Of a stretch of 64,000 bases of DNA, positions 31,620-41,744 are shown one piece after another. The DNA comes from Chloroflexi bacterium HGW-Chloroflexi-6. GTDB taxonomy: Bacteria > Chloroflexota > Anaerolineae > Anaerolineales > Villigracilaceae. The translations under genes and the position numbers were made by a program. The number at the start of each line of letters is the position of its first letter. Position 1 is the stretch's first letter. The notes beneath the pieces were generated by a model, which saw nothing but the letters and a program-made list of their open reading frames with translations, ran no database searches and was not told the origin of the DNA. The stretch spans positions 163,263-227,262 of the forward strand of contig PHBU01000008.1 in the NCBI GenBank assembly GCA_002840685.1, written 5' to 3'.

Positions 31620-34600
31620 TTACGGTAAGTCGAACGTGCGCACCAGCAGGACTGCCATCTGAGCACGAGTGACAAAGCCATCGGGGCAGTAGTTGCCAGC
31701 TCCACAGCCGCCGGTGATTCCTTCGGCGGCCAGTTGCTCAATCCAGGCGGCAAACCCATAGCTGACAGGAACATCGCCAAATACTGTCCCGGTTGCGGCA
31801 GGAGGCGTATAGGCTGCGCCATGTTCGCCTCGAAGCAGGAAGACAGCCATTTGTCCGCGAGTGACGTTGATATCTGGGCAGTAGTTGCCGCCGCCGCAGC
31901 CGGATGTGATGCCTTCATCAGCCAAGGCTTCGATCCAGGCAGCATACGGGTGAGTTGTAGGAACATCACCAAAAACGGTGCCGGTTGCCGCAGGCGGGGT
32001 AAAGCCAGGTCCATTGATGCCCTTGAGCAAGAAGACTGCCATTTGACCGCGGGTAACGTTGGCATCGGGACAGAATCCGCCACCGCCACAGCCACTGGTA
32101 ATGCCGGCATCATACAGTCGTTCGATGAAGCCCCAGGCCCAGTAGGTAGAAGGCACATCGGTAAAGGTGACGTCTTTGATGACATCGTAAACTTCGCCCA
32201 TGGTGTAGCTGCCGTTACCGATGCCCATGCCACCCAGCGGGGACGAATCGAGACCGATGATGGAGTCACCATCAGTCACATCCAGGCGGATGGTGCCATT
32301 GTTGTTGCCTGTATCAACTGAGACAGTGTAAACGTCAAAGTCACCTGTAACATCAACAATTGATGCACCCGAAAGTCCGGTGGTGGTCAGCATAAAGTCG
32401 CCAGTATCCACACCACTGACAGGTCGCGTGAATGTCACGGTGAAGTCAACCAGTTGGGCGGCTGTCGGGTTGGTGCCGGCGCGTTCAACAGAAGCAACCT
32501 GCGGGGGCAGAAGAACAGTTTCCGCGCTGTTGACTGCGTTGTGCAGGTGCAAGATCAGCAGGCCCTTTGAGTTGTTTTCTTCGATAGCAGCCTTGTCGAA
32601 ACCGATCGGGAAGACAGGGTTGTAATCGACATTGTCATCCCAGAGCGGCGTTTCATACCAACCTTCGTCAACCGTATAGAAGGATTGGTTTTCGACATCG
32701 TAGGACATCAGGTTGCTGATGTCAACGGGTCCGGCAGCGTCGCGACTGAAGGTAACCACATAGAAGTTGAAATCAGTATTGACGCCATCTTCCAGGCCGA
32801 TGGTTGTAAAGGGCACTGGCATAACCATGACATCATTGTTGAATGGCATGGCATTGGGCGTACCAAACATACCGTTTACCGGAGCCCACCAGTCGCAGGC
32901 GCTGAAATCGTCCAGCGGGCAAACCCACACGACAAAGACATCAGGGTTGGCTAAATACAAATAATCGTTGTAGTTGTAGGCCACATAATCTGATACGCCA
33001 TCTTCATCGATATCGAAATAGATATCAAACTCGACTGCGTTGGGGGTATCCCATTTGCCGTAGGTGGACATACCAAAGTACATCGCTGAATCGTCGAACG
33101 CCCAGTAGGGGTAGTCGGATGCCGCACCAACGTAGCGCAGGTCAGCAGATTCGTTGGTGCCCAGGCTCCACGGATCATTGGGGCTTTCATCCATTAACTC
33201 AAGGATGTAGGCCAGCGACCAATAGCTAGGTGTGTCGATTGCGGTACCGCTGGGGGTCAGGTAGGTTGTCCCAGACTCGAAGGGAGGCAGATCCAAACCG
33301 CTTTCAGCCACACTCATGGCCGAAGCCGGGCGCGCCGCAATATGGACTGGCACACGCAGGCTGGGTTCAGCGCCGGTCGAGGCGATCGTTACGTATCCGC
33401 CGCCTTCGCTGAAGTAAGAGCGATAGCCTCCAACAGTGTTAATGCTGTCGTCACGGCCGCGGTTTAAGGCAGATGCAAACACCTCTGCGACAACTTTGAC
33501 CACAACCTGCCCACCGGCCGGGACGGTCACCGGGTTGGCAATCGGGTCATCGTTTTCGTCATACACATCGATGGCAAGGCCAGGATTGACCTGGTAGCGC
33601 GATTCGAAAGCGATGTTGTATTCAGCATCGGTCAGGCCTTTGTTCTCGATGACCAGATTCTTGGCGAAAGCCTGAATGGTCACAACCTGAACCTGCCCGA
33701 AGGCAAGGCTGACTTCGCCGGGATCATCCTGATAATAAGCAATGACCTGCGATTCAGCGGCCGCAACTGCATCCACGCGGCCTGCGCCAACGCGGGTTGG
33801 GGTGTCCATGACGGTTTTGGCTGTAGTGGCATAGATCTCGTGTGTGGCGGTGTTCATCGCCAGGGCTTTGAGTTCCGGCACGGTCCAATCGGGGTGGATT
33901 TCATGCAGGAGGGCCATCATGCCAGATACATGCGGGGCTGCCATCGAGGTGCCGCCATAGCTGACACCCTGGTCGCCAGTACCCATGGCCGCAGAATAGA
34001 TGGTGTCACCAGGCGCAGCCAGGTCAGGCTTAAGCCGGGTGCCACCTCGAGCTGGGCCGCGCGAGCTGGAGGATGAAATTGTGTCTTCAACTGAGGATTC
34101 AAGCAGGGTAAAGCTATCACGATATTCCGCTGTCAGGCGGACTGTAACAGCGCCCAGGCCCAACTCGGTCTTGAGCGTATCGCCGACGGCAAGGGTGGTC
34201 ATCATCGCCGGGATGGTGACGGCAGGTACCGTAGAGTCATCGCCCATTGTGATCGGGAATCCGGCAACATTGTTGGCGATCAAGACCCCAGCCGCGCCGG
34301 CTTGCTCGGCGTTATACACCTTTGTTTGGAAGGAGCAAGAGCCACGGTCGATCAGCGCAATTTTTCCGGTAACGTCACTGGTAATTGCTTCACAACCATC
34401 GCCAAGTGTGCCAACTGCATCCAGGCCAAGGGCAAGGGTACCAGTGAGATCGCCAACAGCCAAATCGGGGCCAAAAGCCGCTTCGGTAGCCGAATGCGTA
34501 CCCAGAACTGAAGCTGTGGTTGTGGCTGTGACTTCAAAAGCGCCAACAACGGCGCCACTATCAGCAGAGTTTGCGACACTGATCGCGTAGCGGGCTGTGC

Positions 34601-35786
34601 TGGGCGAACCAGTGATGTAATACACATCGCCGCTGTTGCCAGCCGAAGCCACCACAACGATGCCAGCCAGGGCGGCATTGTTGGAAGCCTGGGCTGAAGT
34701 ATCATATTCCGAGCCAAAGCCAGCGCCCAGAGACATGTTGATGATATCAAGGTGGTCGCTGAAATCACCGTCATCGTTCGGGTCCATGGCCCATTCAATG
34801 GCCAGTTCGGTCAGGTTGGTTGTACCGTTACAACCAAAGACACGCAGGGCATACAGATCAGCCTTGGGAGCAACGCCCGGGCCGATGCGGAATTTGGCAA
34901 TGTAATCATTGGCGGTCAGGCCAGCCAAATCAGCATAAGTATCACCAAGGCTTTCAACAAAAGTGCTGCCATCGGCCAGGACGCCATACCCTGCTGCAGT
35001 ACCTGCCACATGGGTACCATGTGCGCCGCAGTCCATCGGGTCGGGGTCAGGAACCGGGACAGACAAATCATCATCGGCATCGTAGGCATCACCGGCAAAA
35101 TCGTAGCCGCCAACAACCTTGGCGGTTGGGAAGGTGCTGGCACCGGTACCGCCGAACATGGTGTGCTGGTAATCAATACCGGTATCAATGACACCGATTG
35201 AGACGCCTTCGCCCTGGTATTCGCCCAAACCAGCCCAAACATCGGGTGCGCCGATCAATGGAACGCTGGTGGTGTGGTCAATTTGTTTGGGGATCATCGG
35301 GTAAATGGCTTTGACGCCGGCCATCTGGGACAGTTTCTTGATGTCACCAGATGCAACCTTGAGCCAGATACCGTTGAATACTTTTTGGGTGCGATAAAGT
35401 TCTGTGGCGCGTATACCTTGTTCTTGCAGTGCGCGCATCAGATTGGTTTGTTTGCCCAAAATCATGCGGGTCTGGTCACGGGTAATTGCTGATAACTGGG
35501 ATGAAGATTTTCCCTGGTTTTCAGCGTAGACAAGCGCGCTGGGCAGGTCTTCAAGTTCAATAACAATACCCAGGTCACCTTGTACATCACCCAGGCGTCC
35601 ATAATAACTTTCAACGTTATCCAAACTTACTCTATCAAGAACAGGTTTTCCGCGAGCCGGTTTTTCATGCTCAGGGGTTTGCTCTTGAGCTTGCGCAATG
35701 CTGGCAAACTGAGAAAAAGTCAGTGCGACGATCATCAGCATTGCAAAGATGCGAAACAGGTTAATGGATGATTTTTGCTTACTCAT
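31620..35786 (-). CDS. Secreted subtilisin-like serine protease (S8) with PA domain and three SLH repeats
   Basis: A protein of about 1388 residues starting at ATG 35786 behind AAAGGAG. Order: signal peptide (1-33), I9-type propeptide, S8 catalytic domain with D201 (VIDTGID), H256 (HGTHVAG) and S614 (GGTSMAAPH). A PA domain (about 400-520, with KIALIDRGSCSF) is inserted between H and S, as in C5a-peptidase/lactocepin-like subtilases. Then come Fn3-like and unknown beta domains, an Ig-like module (LVDFTVTFTRPVSGVD), and three SLH repeats each with a Cys pair (SGCGGGGFCP, SGCGGGNYCP, GGCGAGNYCP). It ends TFDLP. It should degrade proteins at the cell surface. Confidence 0.92.
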   Translation of the reverse strand: MSKQKSSINLFRIFAMLMIVALTFSQFASIAQAQEQTPEHEKPARGKPVLDRVSLDNVESYYGRLGDVQGDLGIVIELEDLPSALVYAENQGKSSSQLSAITRDQTRMILGKQTNLMRALQEQGIRATELYRTQKVFNGIWLKVASGDIKKLSQMAGVKAIYPMIPKQIDHTTSVPLIGAPDVWAGLGEYQGEGVSIGVIDTGIDYQHTMFGGTGASTFPTAKVVGGYDFAGDAYDADDDLSVPVPDPDPMDCGAHGTHVAGTAAGYGVLADGSTFVESLGDTYADLAGLTANDYIAKFRIGPGVAPKADLYALRVFGCNGTTNLTELAIEWAMDPNDDGDFSDHLDIINMSLGAGFGSEYDTSAQASNNAALAGIVVVASAGNSGDVYYITGSPSTARYAISVANSADSGAVVGAFEVTATTTASVLGTHSATEAAFGPDLAVGDLTGTLALGLDAVGTLGDGCEAITSDVTGKIALIDRGSCSFQTKVYNAEQAGAAGVLIANNVAGFPITMGDDSTVPAVTIPAMMTTLAVGDTLKTELGLGAVTVRLTAEYRDSFTLLESSVEDTISSSSSRGPARGGTRLKPDLAAPGDTIYSAAMGTGDQGVSYGGTSMAAPHVSGMMALLHEIHPDWTVPELKALAMNTATHEIYATTAKTVMDTPTRVGAGRVDAVAAAESQVIAYYQDDPGEVSLAFGQVQVVTIQAFAKNLVIENKGLTDAEYNIAFESRYQVNPGLAIDVYDENDDPIANPVTVPAGGQVVVKVVAEVFASALNRGRDDSINTVGGYRSYFSEGGGYVTIASTGAEPSLRVPVHIAARPASAMSVAESGLDLPPFESGTTYLTPSGTAIDTPSYWSLAYILELMDESPNDPWSLGTNESADLRYVGAASDYPYWAFDDSAMYFGMSTYGKWDTPNAVEFDIYFDIDEDGVSDYVAYNYNDYLYLANPDVFVVWVCPLDDFSACDWWAPVNGMFGTPNAMPFNNDVMVMPVPFTTIGLEDGVNTDFNFYVVTFSRDAAGPVDISNLMSYDVENQSFYTVDEGWYETPLWDDNVDYNPVFPIGFDKAAIEENNSKGLLILHLHNAVNSAETVLLPPQVASVERAGTNPTAAQLVDFTVTFTRPVSGVDTGDFMLTTTGLSGASIVDVTGDFDVYTVSVDTGNNNGTIRLDVTDGDSIIGLDSSPLGGMGIGNGSYTMGEVYDVIKDVTFTDVPSTYWAWGFIERLYDAGITSGCGGGGFCPDANVTRGQMAVFLLKGINGPGFTPPAATGTVFGDVPTTHPYAAWIEALADEGITSGCGGGNYCPDINVTRGQMAVFLLRGEHGAAYTPPAATGTVFGDVPVSYGFAAWIEQLAAEGITGGCGAGNYCPDGFVTRAQMAVLLVRTFDLP

Positions 35787-36157
35787 TTGAATCTCCTTTA
35801 AAAAAAATGGGGAATTTTGAAGCAAATAACTTCAACACCTGATTGTCAGCTTACCACCTCCTTTGTATTAGCTGTCTCTTACCACCCTGTTACTTGTAAA
35901 TACGCCAGGCAATTTGCCAGAAAAAAACAAGCAGGCAACAAGAATCAAATCAATTCCTGGTGCCTGCTAATAACCCTGGTGGGGTTGCAATAATGGTTGG
36001 TATAGCCCTGTATCAAAACTATTCGCTTTCATTTAGATTGGACAGGTGACTTAATTAACATTATATATGTGACATTTTGTGTTTGACAATTTTTTAAGGT
36101 TTGGCGAGTGGCTGCGCGTAGCGCAGCCACTCGCCGATAACTTGCTCCCGTAAATAA
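35787..36157. other. 371-bp intergenic region with hairpin, no gene seen
   Basis: Between two convergently ordered minus-strand genes. It holds AGCAGGCA/TGCCTGCT arms (35930-35968, long loop) and the strong hairpin at 36103-36135. No coding potential was seen; it presumably carries the subtilase promoter. Confidence 0.5.
36103..36135 (-). terminator. Strong hairpin after the thermolysin-like gene
   Basis: Perfect 15-bp arms (36103-36117 and 36121-36135) around a 3-base loop, 23 bases beyond the stop. No clear T-run follows, so it could be a transcript stabiliser rather than a true terminator. Confidence 0.6.
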
Positions 36158-38872
36158 CTAAGGCAGGTTAAAGGTTTTTATCAGAAAGACTGCCATTTGG
36201 GCACGAGTAACCGATGCCTCGGGGCAATAGTTACCGTTGCCGCAGCCGCCAGTGATGTCTTCAGCTGCAAGTTCTTTGACCCAGGCTGCAGCCCAGTGTG
36301 TGGTTGGCACATCGCCAAAGCCAGTGCTTCCTCCAACGGCTGGCGGTGTGTGGGCGCTGCCATATTTGCTCTTGAGCAGGAAGACCGCCATTTGGGCGCG
36401 TGTGACGGGATAATCAGGGCAGTAGTTTCCTTCGCCGCAACCGCCGGTGATGCCTTCAGCTGCGAGCTGTTTGATCCAGGCTGCGGCCCAATAGTTGGTG
36501 GGTACATCGGCGAAGCCGGTGCTGGCGCCAACGGCGGGCGGTGTATAGCTTGAACCATGAATACTCTTAAGCAGGAAGACGGCCATTTGGGCGCGGGTGA
36601 CACTGTTGGTCGGGCAGTAGTTGCCGTTACCACAACCGCCGGTGATGTTGTTGTCGGCCAATTTCTCGATCCAGCTAAAGGCCCAGTAACTGTGGGGGAC
36701 ATCGGTAAAGCGCACGCACTCATACAACTGGGCATCGTCCAACCACCAGCCCCAGGTATACCCGCTGGTATCCAGACCCATGCGCCAACGGAACATGATC
36801 GATTGCCCGGCCAGGGAAGCCAGGTTGAGGCGGGTGGAGATGTAGCCGTGGCTGATGCCGGTAAATCCCTGCCGCCCGCCGAGCGGGTTTGAATAGCCTG
36901 ATGAAATTGCGCTGTCGTAACCGTTGAACTCTATCAGCGGAGCAGCGTCTACCCAGGTTGTGCCGTTATTGAGACTGTATTCGAGTACCCCGCCATCATA
37001 ATATGTGCTTCCCGTATATTCGAAAGCGTAGGCATGCTGGAAGATCAGCTTGCCGTCGACCGGCACAACCACAGATGTTTTCATTCTGACAAAGGTGTCG
37101 GCAACTTGCCCGGGATAATCATCTGCGTATAGAAAACCGGTGCCAGAGTGAGCAAAGTCACCATACGGGCTGCCGTATAACCAACGGTCGCTACCGGCAG
37201 TAGCGCCAGACAGCCAATTGGCAGCCCCGCTTTCAAAGCTATCAAAAAAGGCATTCAGCGGGATGCGCGGCGAGGTGCAGGCTGCAACATCGGGGTTGTA
37301 ACCGGCTACCGGCTGCAAGCTCATCTCGACCGCATCGAGGGCTTTCTTGACCTGCGAACAGTCGCCGCTGGTGATGCCGGCGGTGCCGGTCAGGGCCGTG
37401 CAGGCTGTTTGGACGGCATAATACAGGTCAGAATAATCGGAACCAGATGTCAGCAGGTTGGTCTGGACATAATAGTAAATTTTGGCGACTTTTGTGATGC
37501 CCAACCCACTGATGGTCTGCGAATTAAACGTGCCGCCATCCACCATCAAGAAAACGGCTTTGTTGTTGACGCCGCTGTTCCAGTGTACACCGCCATTATC
37601 GTTATTGCCGGTGTAGTAGTTGACGCTGGTCATTTTATCCGGGTCGCCATAGATGGTTGGGTCTTGCATACTGCGAATAACCCCGATCGCAACGGGCAGA
37701 TCTTCACCCATCAGCCAGCGCACACCAGGGGTGTCGGTGCCTGTGCTATTGGACAGATCTACGAACTCACCCCAGACATCTGAGAGTGACTCGTTAATGG
37801 CACCCGACTGCCAATAGTAGAACAGATTGGACTCATACTCTGTGACCCCATGGGTCAGTTCGTGGGCGACAACATCATCGGCGCTGGAGAAACCGGCCCC
37901 GTAAACCATTTGGGTGCCGCTCCAAAACGCGTTTTCATAGTTGATGTCATAGTTGACAGTTGAAATGAGCGCCATGCCCGCGCCGTTGATGCTATCGCGG
38001 CCATGGTTGCTCAGGTAAAAGTCGTAGGTATGTCCAGCGTAACGATGGGCGGCAATGGCATCTGCTGAGCCGCCGGTGCAATTCGGGTTGCCCTCGTTGC
38101 AGACCAGAGAACCTGGCAGGTTTGTGCCGCCACCGGCATTGTAAGTCAGGCGGTTTTTAGCATTTGAGATTTGGTTAAAGGTCAGTGGGGTGCTGCCACG
38201 CTGGGCATCCACCAGTACCAGTTGGCGTACGGGATAAAGCCCCTCTGCTGGGGCAACTTCAACCAGCCAGACCAGCGACGTCTCGCCTTTGTCAGCGGTC
38301 AGCAAGGCCGGGTTGTAGATCCAAAGTTCGGGTTGGCTGGCTTGTAAGGTTTCTACATCCAACTCGTGATATTTGGCCGTCAACTGGCGGGCAGTTTCTG
38401 CGGCTGCGCTGGCAGTAATGCCCGCTGTGGTATCCAGATCGATGCCCGGCAAGATTTCGCCATTGGCTGAAAGGATGTTCTTTTGCGGGTCAAGATGGAC
38501 GATCAACTCGCCGGCCAGGACGGGGATGCCCTGATAGGTTTGCTGGTAACGAATGGCGTGATTGCCGTTTTCAGATTCGGTCTCGCGCAGAAGATTGAGT
38601 TCTGTACCGGCATCTTTCAGACCAAACTCTCCCCCACGCTGGGCCAGGAAGGATAGGGCCGCATCTGGGAAGGTATCACGGCTGGCCAGGGCAGATGCAT
38701 CCTCGATCGGGCGTCCCGACGAAGTGGCGCCGATGAAGCGTGCCATCCCGGTCAGGTTGTGATAGGCGATTTCTTCTTCAGGTTTTGGAGCTTGGGCTGA
38801 AGCTGGAATTGCCATGACGATTAAAATCATCATCAGCAAGAGGCTTACCAGAACTTTGATTGCTTTTTGCAT
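36158..38872 (-). CDS. Thermolysin-like metalloprotease (M4) with three SLH repeats
   Basis: A 904-residue protein. Signal peptide (1-27), FTP/PepSY-type propeptide (about 40-220), M4 catalytic domain with zinc ligands H337 and H341 (HELTH) and E361 (NESLSD), and the transition-state histidine in GGVHWNSG. After the peptidase comes a MAM/immune-inhibitor-A-like beta domain (FDSFESGAANW ... WWLDDAQLYEC), then three SLH repeats, each with GGCG-x-GNYCP, ending TFNLP. The start at 38872 has AAAGGAG. A secreted neutral protease held at the cell wall, probably autoprocessed. Confidence 0.93.
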   Translation of the reverse strand: MQKAIKVLVSLLLMMILIVMAIPASAQAPKPEEEIAYHNLTGMARFIGATSSGRPIEDASALASRDTFPDAALSFLAQRGGEFGLKDAGTELNLLRETESENGNHAIRYQQTYQGIPVLAGELIVHLDPQKNILSANGEILPGIDLDTTAGITASAAAETARQLTAKYHELDVETLQASQPELWIYNPALLTADKGETSLVWLVEVAPAEGLYPVRQLVLVDAQRGSTPLTFNQISNAKNRLTYNAGGGTNLPGSLVCNEGNPNCTGGSADAIAAHRYAGHTYDFYLSNHGRDSINGAGMALISTVNYDINYENAFWSGTQMVYGAGFSSADDVVAHELTHGVTEYESNLFYYWQSGAINESLSDVWGEFVDLSNSTGTDTPGVRWLMGEDLPVAIGVIRSMQDPTIYGDPDKMTSVNYYTGNNDNGGVHWNSGVNNKAVFLMVDGGTFNSQTISGLGITKVAKIYYYVQTNLLTSGSDYSDLYYAVQTACTALTGTAGITSGDCSQVKKALDAVEMSLQPVAGYNPDVAACTSPRIPLNAFFDSFESGAANWLSGATAGSDRWLYGSPYGDFAHSGTGFLYADDYPGQVADTFVRMKTSVVVPVDGKLIFQHAYAFEYTGSTYYDGGVLEYSLNNGTTWVDAAPLIEFNGYDSAISSGYSNPLGGRQGFTGISHGYISTRLNLASLAGQSIMFRWRMGLDTSGYTWGWWLDDAQLYECVRFTDVPHSYWAFSWIEKLADNNITGGCGNGNYCPTNSVTRAQMAVFLLKSIHGSSYTPPAVGASTGFADVPTNYWAAAWIKQLAAEGITGGCGEGNYCPDYPVTRAQMAVFLLKSKYGSAHTPPAVGGSTGFGDVPTTHWAAAWVKELAAEDITGGCGNGNYCPEASVTRAQMAVFLIKTFNLP

Positions 38873-39007
38873 ATAAAACTCCTTTTGGAATGAATAAATT
38901 TTACAAACATTTTACTTGGATTATGGAGATTTCATACAAGGAATTCGTAAATTTTGATTTTAGGCATGTGGCGGCTTCCAGGTTGAGAATCACAGATATA
39001 ATGACAA

Positions 39008-39090
39008 CTGATATCTATACCCGTGCTGGTCACAGATTGCGCTTTTTATAAGAGCACGAACGCGCAATATCAGCTGCGCATTTGTGACCA
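39008..39090 (+). other. Structured leader with nested inverted repeats upstream of the rRNA methyltransferase gene
   Basis: Several complementary pairs lie within 83 bases: CTGATAT (39008-39014) with ATATCAG (39067-39073); CGTGCT (39022-39027) with AGCACG (39053-39058); and an imperfect 15-16 base pair between 39027-39042 and 39076-39090 (TGGTCACA with TGTGACCA). Alternative structures are mutually exclusive. It ends 20 bases before the start codon. Function unknown. Confidence 0.45.
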
Positions 39091-39110
39091 CGAGCATTTT
39101 ACAACCGATA

Positions 39111-40544
39111 ATGAGCCTAACTGTGCCTGAAACCAAATCACCCATCCCCCCTTTATTTTTGGAACGTATGTCCCGTTTGCTGGGGACAGAATTTGATGCA
39201 TTTGCCGCCGCGCTTGAAGAGTCCCCGGTCAGCGGGCTGCGGGTCAATACGCTCAAGCTGAGCGCTAACGAATTTGCCGGGATCACTCCTTTTGCGCTGG
39301 GCGAAACCATCCCCTGGTGCAACTCCGCCTTTTGCCTGCCACCATCTGAGATTTCGGCGGGTCAGCATCCCTTCCATCGCGCCGGGCTGTACTACCTGCA
39401 AGACCCCTCGGCCATGTCGCCTGCCGAGTTGTTGGCTCCCCAACCCGGTGAAATGGTGCTCGATCTATCGGCTGCGCCGGGCGGAAAAACCACCCATCTG
39501 GCGGCGCTGATGCAGGGGCGCGGATTGCTGGTGGCGAACGAGATTAAAGATAAACGGGTTGGGCATCTCGCCCAAAATGCCGAGCGCTGGGGCGCAGGTA
39601 ATATAGTGGTCACTAATGAAACGCCCGAACGGCTGGCTGACCTTCTCGGCCCGATCTTTGACCGGGTGCTGGTCGATGCGCCCTGTTCCGGCGAGGGCAT
39701 GTTCCGCAAGGATATGGGTGCGCGCGCCGACTGGTCGCCAGAGATGGTGGCGGGCTGCGCTGTGCGCCAGAACAACATTCTGCGCGTTGCGGCACGCCTG
39801 GTCAAACCAGGCGGATTTTTGCTTTACTCGACCTGCACTTTCGCGCCAGAAGAAGATGAAGGCGCGGTGCAGTCGGTTTTGAATCATTTCCCCGATTTTC
39901 AGGTTGTTCCCTTGCCCATGCTGGATGGCTTCGCCAAGGGGCAGCCGGCGTGGCTGGAGCAGTTGACCGGCCAAAAGGCTGACCCGGGGCTGGCGGGAGC
40001 GGCGCGACTGTTCCCGCACCGGCTCTCGGGCGAGGGGCATTTTGCCTGTCTGTTGCAGCGCGCTGCGGGGCAGAATCAGGCGCGGGAGCAGGTAAATTCC
40101 GCTTTCGGGCGAGGAAAGCCGCCTCGAAAACAAGAGCAGCTTGATTTGCGCTTTTGGCGGGAGTTCGCGGCAGCCACGCTCAATATCGATTTAACGGAAG
40201 ACAGGCTCAAGGTGGCGGGCGAGCGTCTGTACTTTGTCCCCGATACGCTGGCCGATTTTTCGCGTCTGCGGGTTGTTCATTCCGGCGTGTGGCTGGGAAC
40301 GTTTAAAAAGGGCCGCTTCGAACCGGCGCATCCGCTGGCGCTCTTCCTGAAGCGTGGACAGGCGAAAAACACGTTTGATCTGGGCGTTGGGAGCGCGGAA
40401 CTGGTGGCTTATCTGCGCGGAGAGCCGCTTGAATCAGAAGGCCAGCCAGGCTGGGTGGTTGTCACCGTTGATGGCTGGCCGCTGGGTTGGGGCAAGCGGG
40501 TGCAGGGGCAGGTCAAGAACCACTACCCGCGCGGTTGGATGTAG
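39111..40544 (+). CDS. rsmF: RsmF-like 16S rRNA (cytosine-C5) methyltransferase
   Basis: A 477-residue NOL1/NOP2/Sun-family enzyme. The SAM-binding motif DLSAAPGGKTTHLAALM (about 116-132), the motif IV cysteine in VDAPCSGEGMFRKD and the motif VI nucleophile Cys in YSTCTFAPEEDE are all present. The C-terminal PUA-like extension (YFVPDTLADFSRLRVVHSG ... GWPLGWGKR) is that of RsmF/YebU. These enzymes methylate C1407 of 16S rRNA. I chose ATG 39111 over the GTG at 39084; neither has an obvious ribosome site. It is the only plus-strand gene in the SLH island. Confidence 0.85.
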   Translation: MSLTVPETKSPIPPLFLERMSRLLGTEFDAFAAALEESPVSGLRVNTLKLSANEFAGITPFALGETIPWCNSAFCLPPSEISAGQHPFHRAGLYYLQDPSAMSPAELLAPQPGEMVLDLSAAPGGKTTHLAALMQGRGLLVANEIKDKRVGHLAQNAERWGAGNIVVTNETPERLADLLGPIFDRVLVDAPCSGEGMFRKDMGARADWSPEMVAGCAVRQNNILRVAARLVKPGGFLLYSTCTFAPEEDEGAVQSVLNHFPDFQVVPLPMLDGFAKGQPAWLEQLTGQKADPGLAGAARLFPHRLSGEGHFACLLQRAAGQNQAREQVNSAFGRGKPPRKQEQLDLRFWREFAAATLNIDLTEDRLKVAGERLYFVPDTLADFSRLRVVHSGVWLGTFKKGRFEPAHPLALFLKRGQAKNTFDLGVGSAELVAYLRGEPLESEGQPGWVVVTVDGWPLGWGKRVQGQVKNHYPRGWM

Positions 40545-40567
40545 GCGCGCGTTCTCTGATATTTTAT

Positions 40568-40604
40568 AAAACTGCCCGGACAATTCATGTCGGGCAGTTT
40601 TTAC
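40568..40604. terminator. Bidirectional terminator between rsmF and glycosyltransferase genes
   Basis: AAACTGCCCG and CGGGCAGTTT arms with a small bulge, T-runs on both strands, between convergent genes. Confidence 0.85.
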
Positions 40605-40627
40605 GAAACCAACTTAATATTGGGGAT

Positions 40628-41740
40628 TTATCCTGCAGCGTAAATTTGCATGGTTTGTTCGATAACCAGCTTCGAACTGAACTTGCTTTCAACGAGTCGA
40701 CGCCCGTTTTTGGCCATTTCGCCACGTAATTGCGGGTTTTCGAGCAGTTTTTGGATAGCCTCGGCCAGGGCGGCCGGGTCACGCGGCGGAAAGAGCAGGC
40801 CGTTGTATCCGTGCTGGACAACTTCGCGGCAGCCGGGGGCGTCGGTCGTGACGATGGCGCGGCCGCTGGCTGCGGCTTCAAGCAAGACGGTCGGAATGCC
40901 CTCGGCCAGGCTGGGCAAGGTAACCAGGTGGCAGGCTGCAAAGATCTTGCGCATATCTGCCTGCCAGCCCCACCACTCCACGGACCCCTGATCGACCCAG
41001 GTTTTCAGCACCTCGACCGGGATACTGGCGGGGTTGCCCGGGTCAGGTTCGCCAACCAAGACGAAGCGGGCCGGGAAATTGAGGCGCAGGATTTCGGAGG
41101 CTTTTACGAATGTATCCACCCCTTTATCCCACAACATGCGCGCTGCCAGCACGACCACCGGTAGCCCCTGTGGTTCTGGCAGGGGGGTGTAGTAATCTGT
41201 GTCGACGCCAACACCTTCGATCAGATGGGTGTCCTGTGGTCGCACGAGATTTTCAGAAATGAAATATTGCCGGTCGTTTTGGTTTTCGAAGATCGTTGCG
41301 CCGGGGCTGCTTTGCAAGGCTACCTGAAAAATCTGCTTAATTAAGGGTCGCAAGAGTCGCGCCCGCAGGTCGCTGCCTAAAAAGATATAGCCGCGCCCGG
41401 TAATGGAGCGAACAGTAAAGGGGATTTTTGCCAGCCTGGCTGCGAGTGAACCATAGAGTACTGGTTTGACAGTGTGCAAATGAACCAGATCGGGTTTTTC
41501 CTGGCGAAAGATACGCAAAAGATCCAAAACGGCTTTTATTTCCCCAAACGGGTTGAGGCTTTGCCTGCCCACCTGCCAGGGCACATGGCGGAACCCTTCA
41601 GATTCGATGGCTGTTACATAGAAATCTTTGGGAGAGACCAGTACGACCTCGTTTCCCGCCTCACGCAGTGTTCGCGCCAGGGAGAGACGAAACCGGTATA
41701 GATACCAGTCTGTGTTTGCAACGAGCAGGATCTTTTTCAT
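40628..41740 (-). CDS. Group 4 glycosyltransferase
   Basis: A 370-residue GT-B enzyme. ATG 41740 is preferred over the TTG at 41752 that would overlap the upstream gene. N-terminal domain: KKILLVANTDWYLYRFR and PDLVHLHTVKPVLYGSLAAR; C-terminal GT4 signature VTLPSLAEGIPTVLLEAAASG with the EX7E pair, then DAPGCREVV. It transfers an activated sugar to a lipid-linked or protein-linked acceptor at the cytoplasmic membrane. It follows wecB and another glycosyltransferase in one operon, pointing to surface polysaccharide. Confidence 0.88.
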   Translation of the reverse strand: MKKILLVANTDWYLYRFRLSLARTLREAGNEVVLVSPKDFYVTAIESEGFRHVPWQVGRQSLNPFGEIKAVLDLLRIFRQEKPDLVHLHTVKPVLYGSLAARLAKIPFTVRSITGRGYIFLGSDLRARLLRPLIKQIFQVALQSSPGATIFENQNDRQYFISENLVRPQDTHLIEGVGVDTDYYTPLPEPQGLPVVVLAARMLWDKGVDTFVKASEILRLNFPARFVLVGEPDPGNPASIPVEVLKTWVDQGSVEWWGWQADMRKIFAACHLVTLPSLAEGIPTVLLEAAASGRAIVTTDAPGCREVVQHGYNGLLFPPRDPAALAEAIQKLLENPQLRGEMAKNGRRLVESKFSSKLVIEQTMQIYAAG

Positions 41741-41744
41741 TGGT

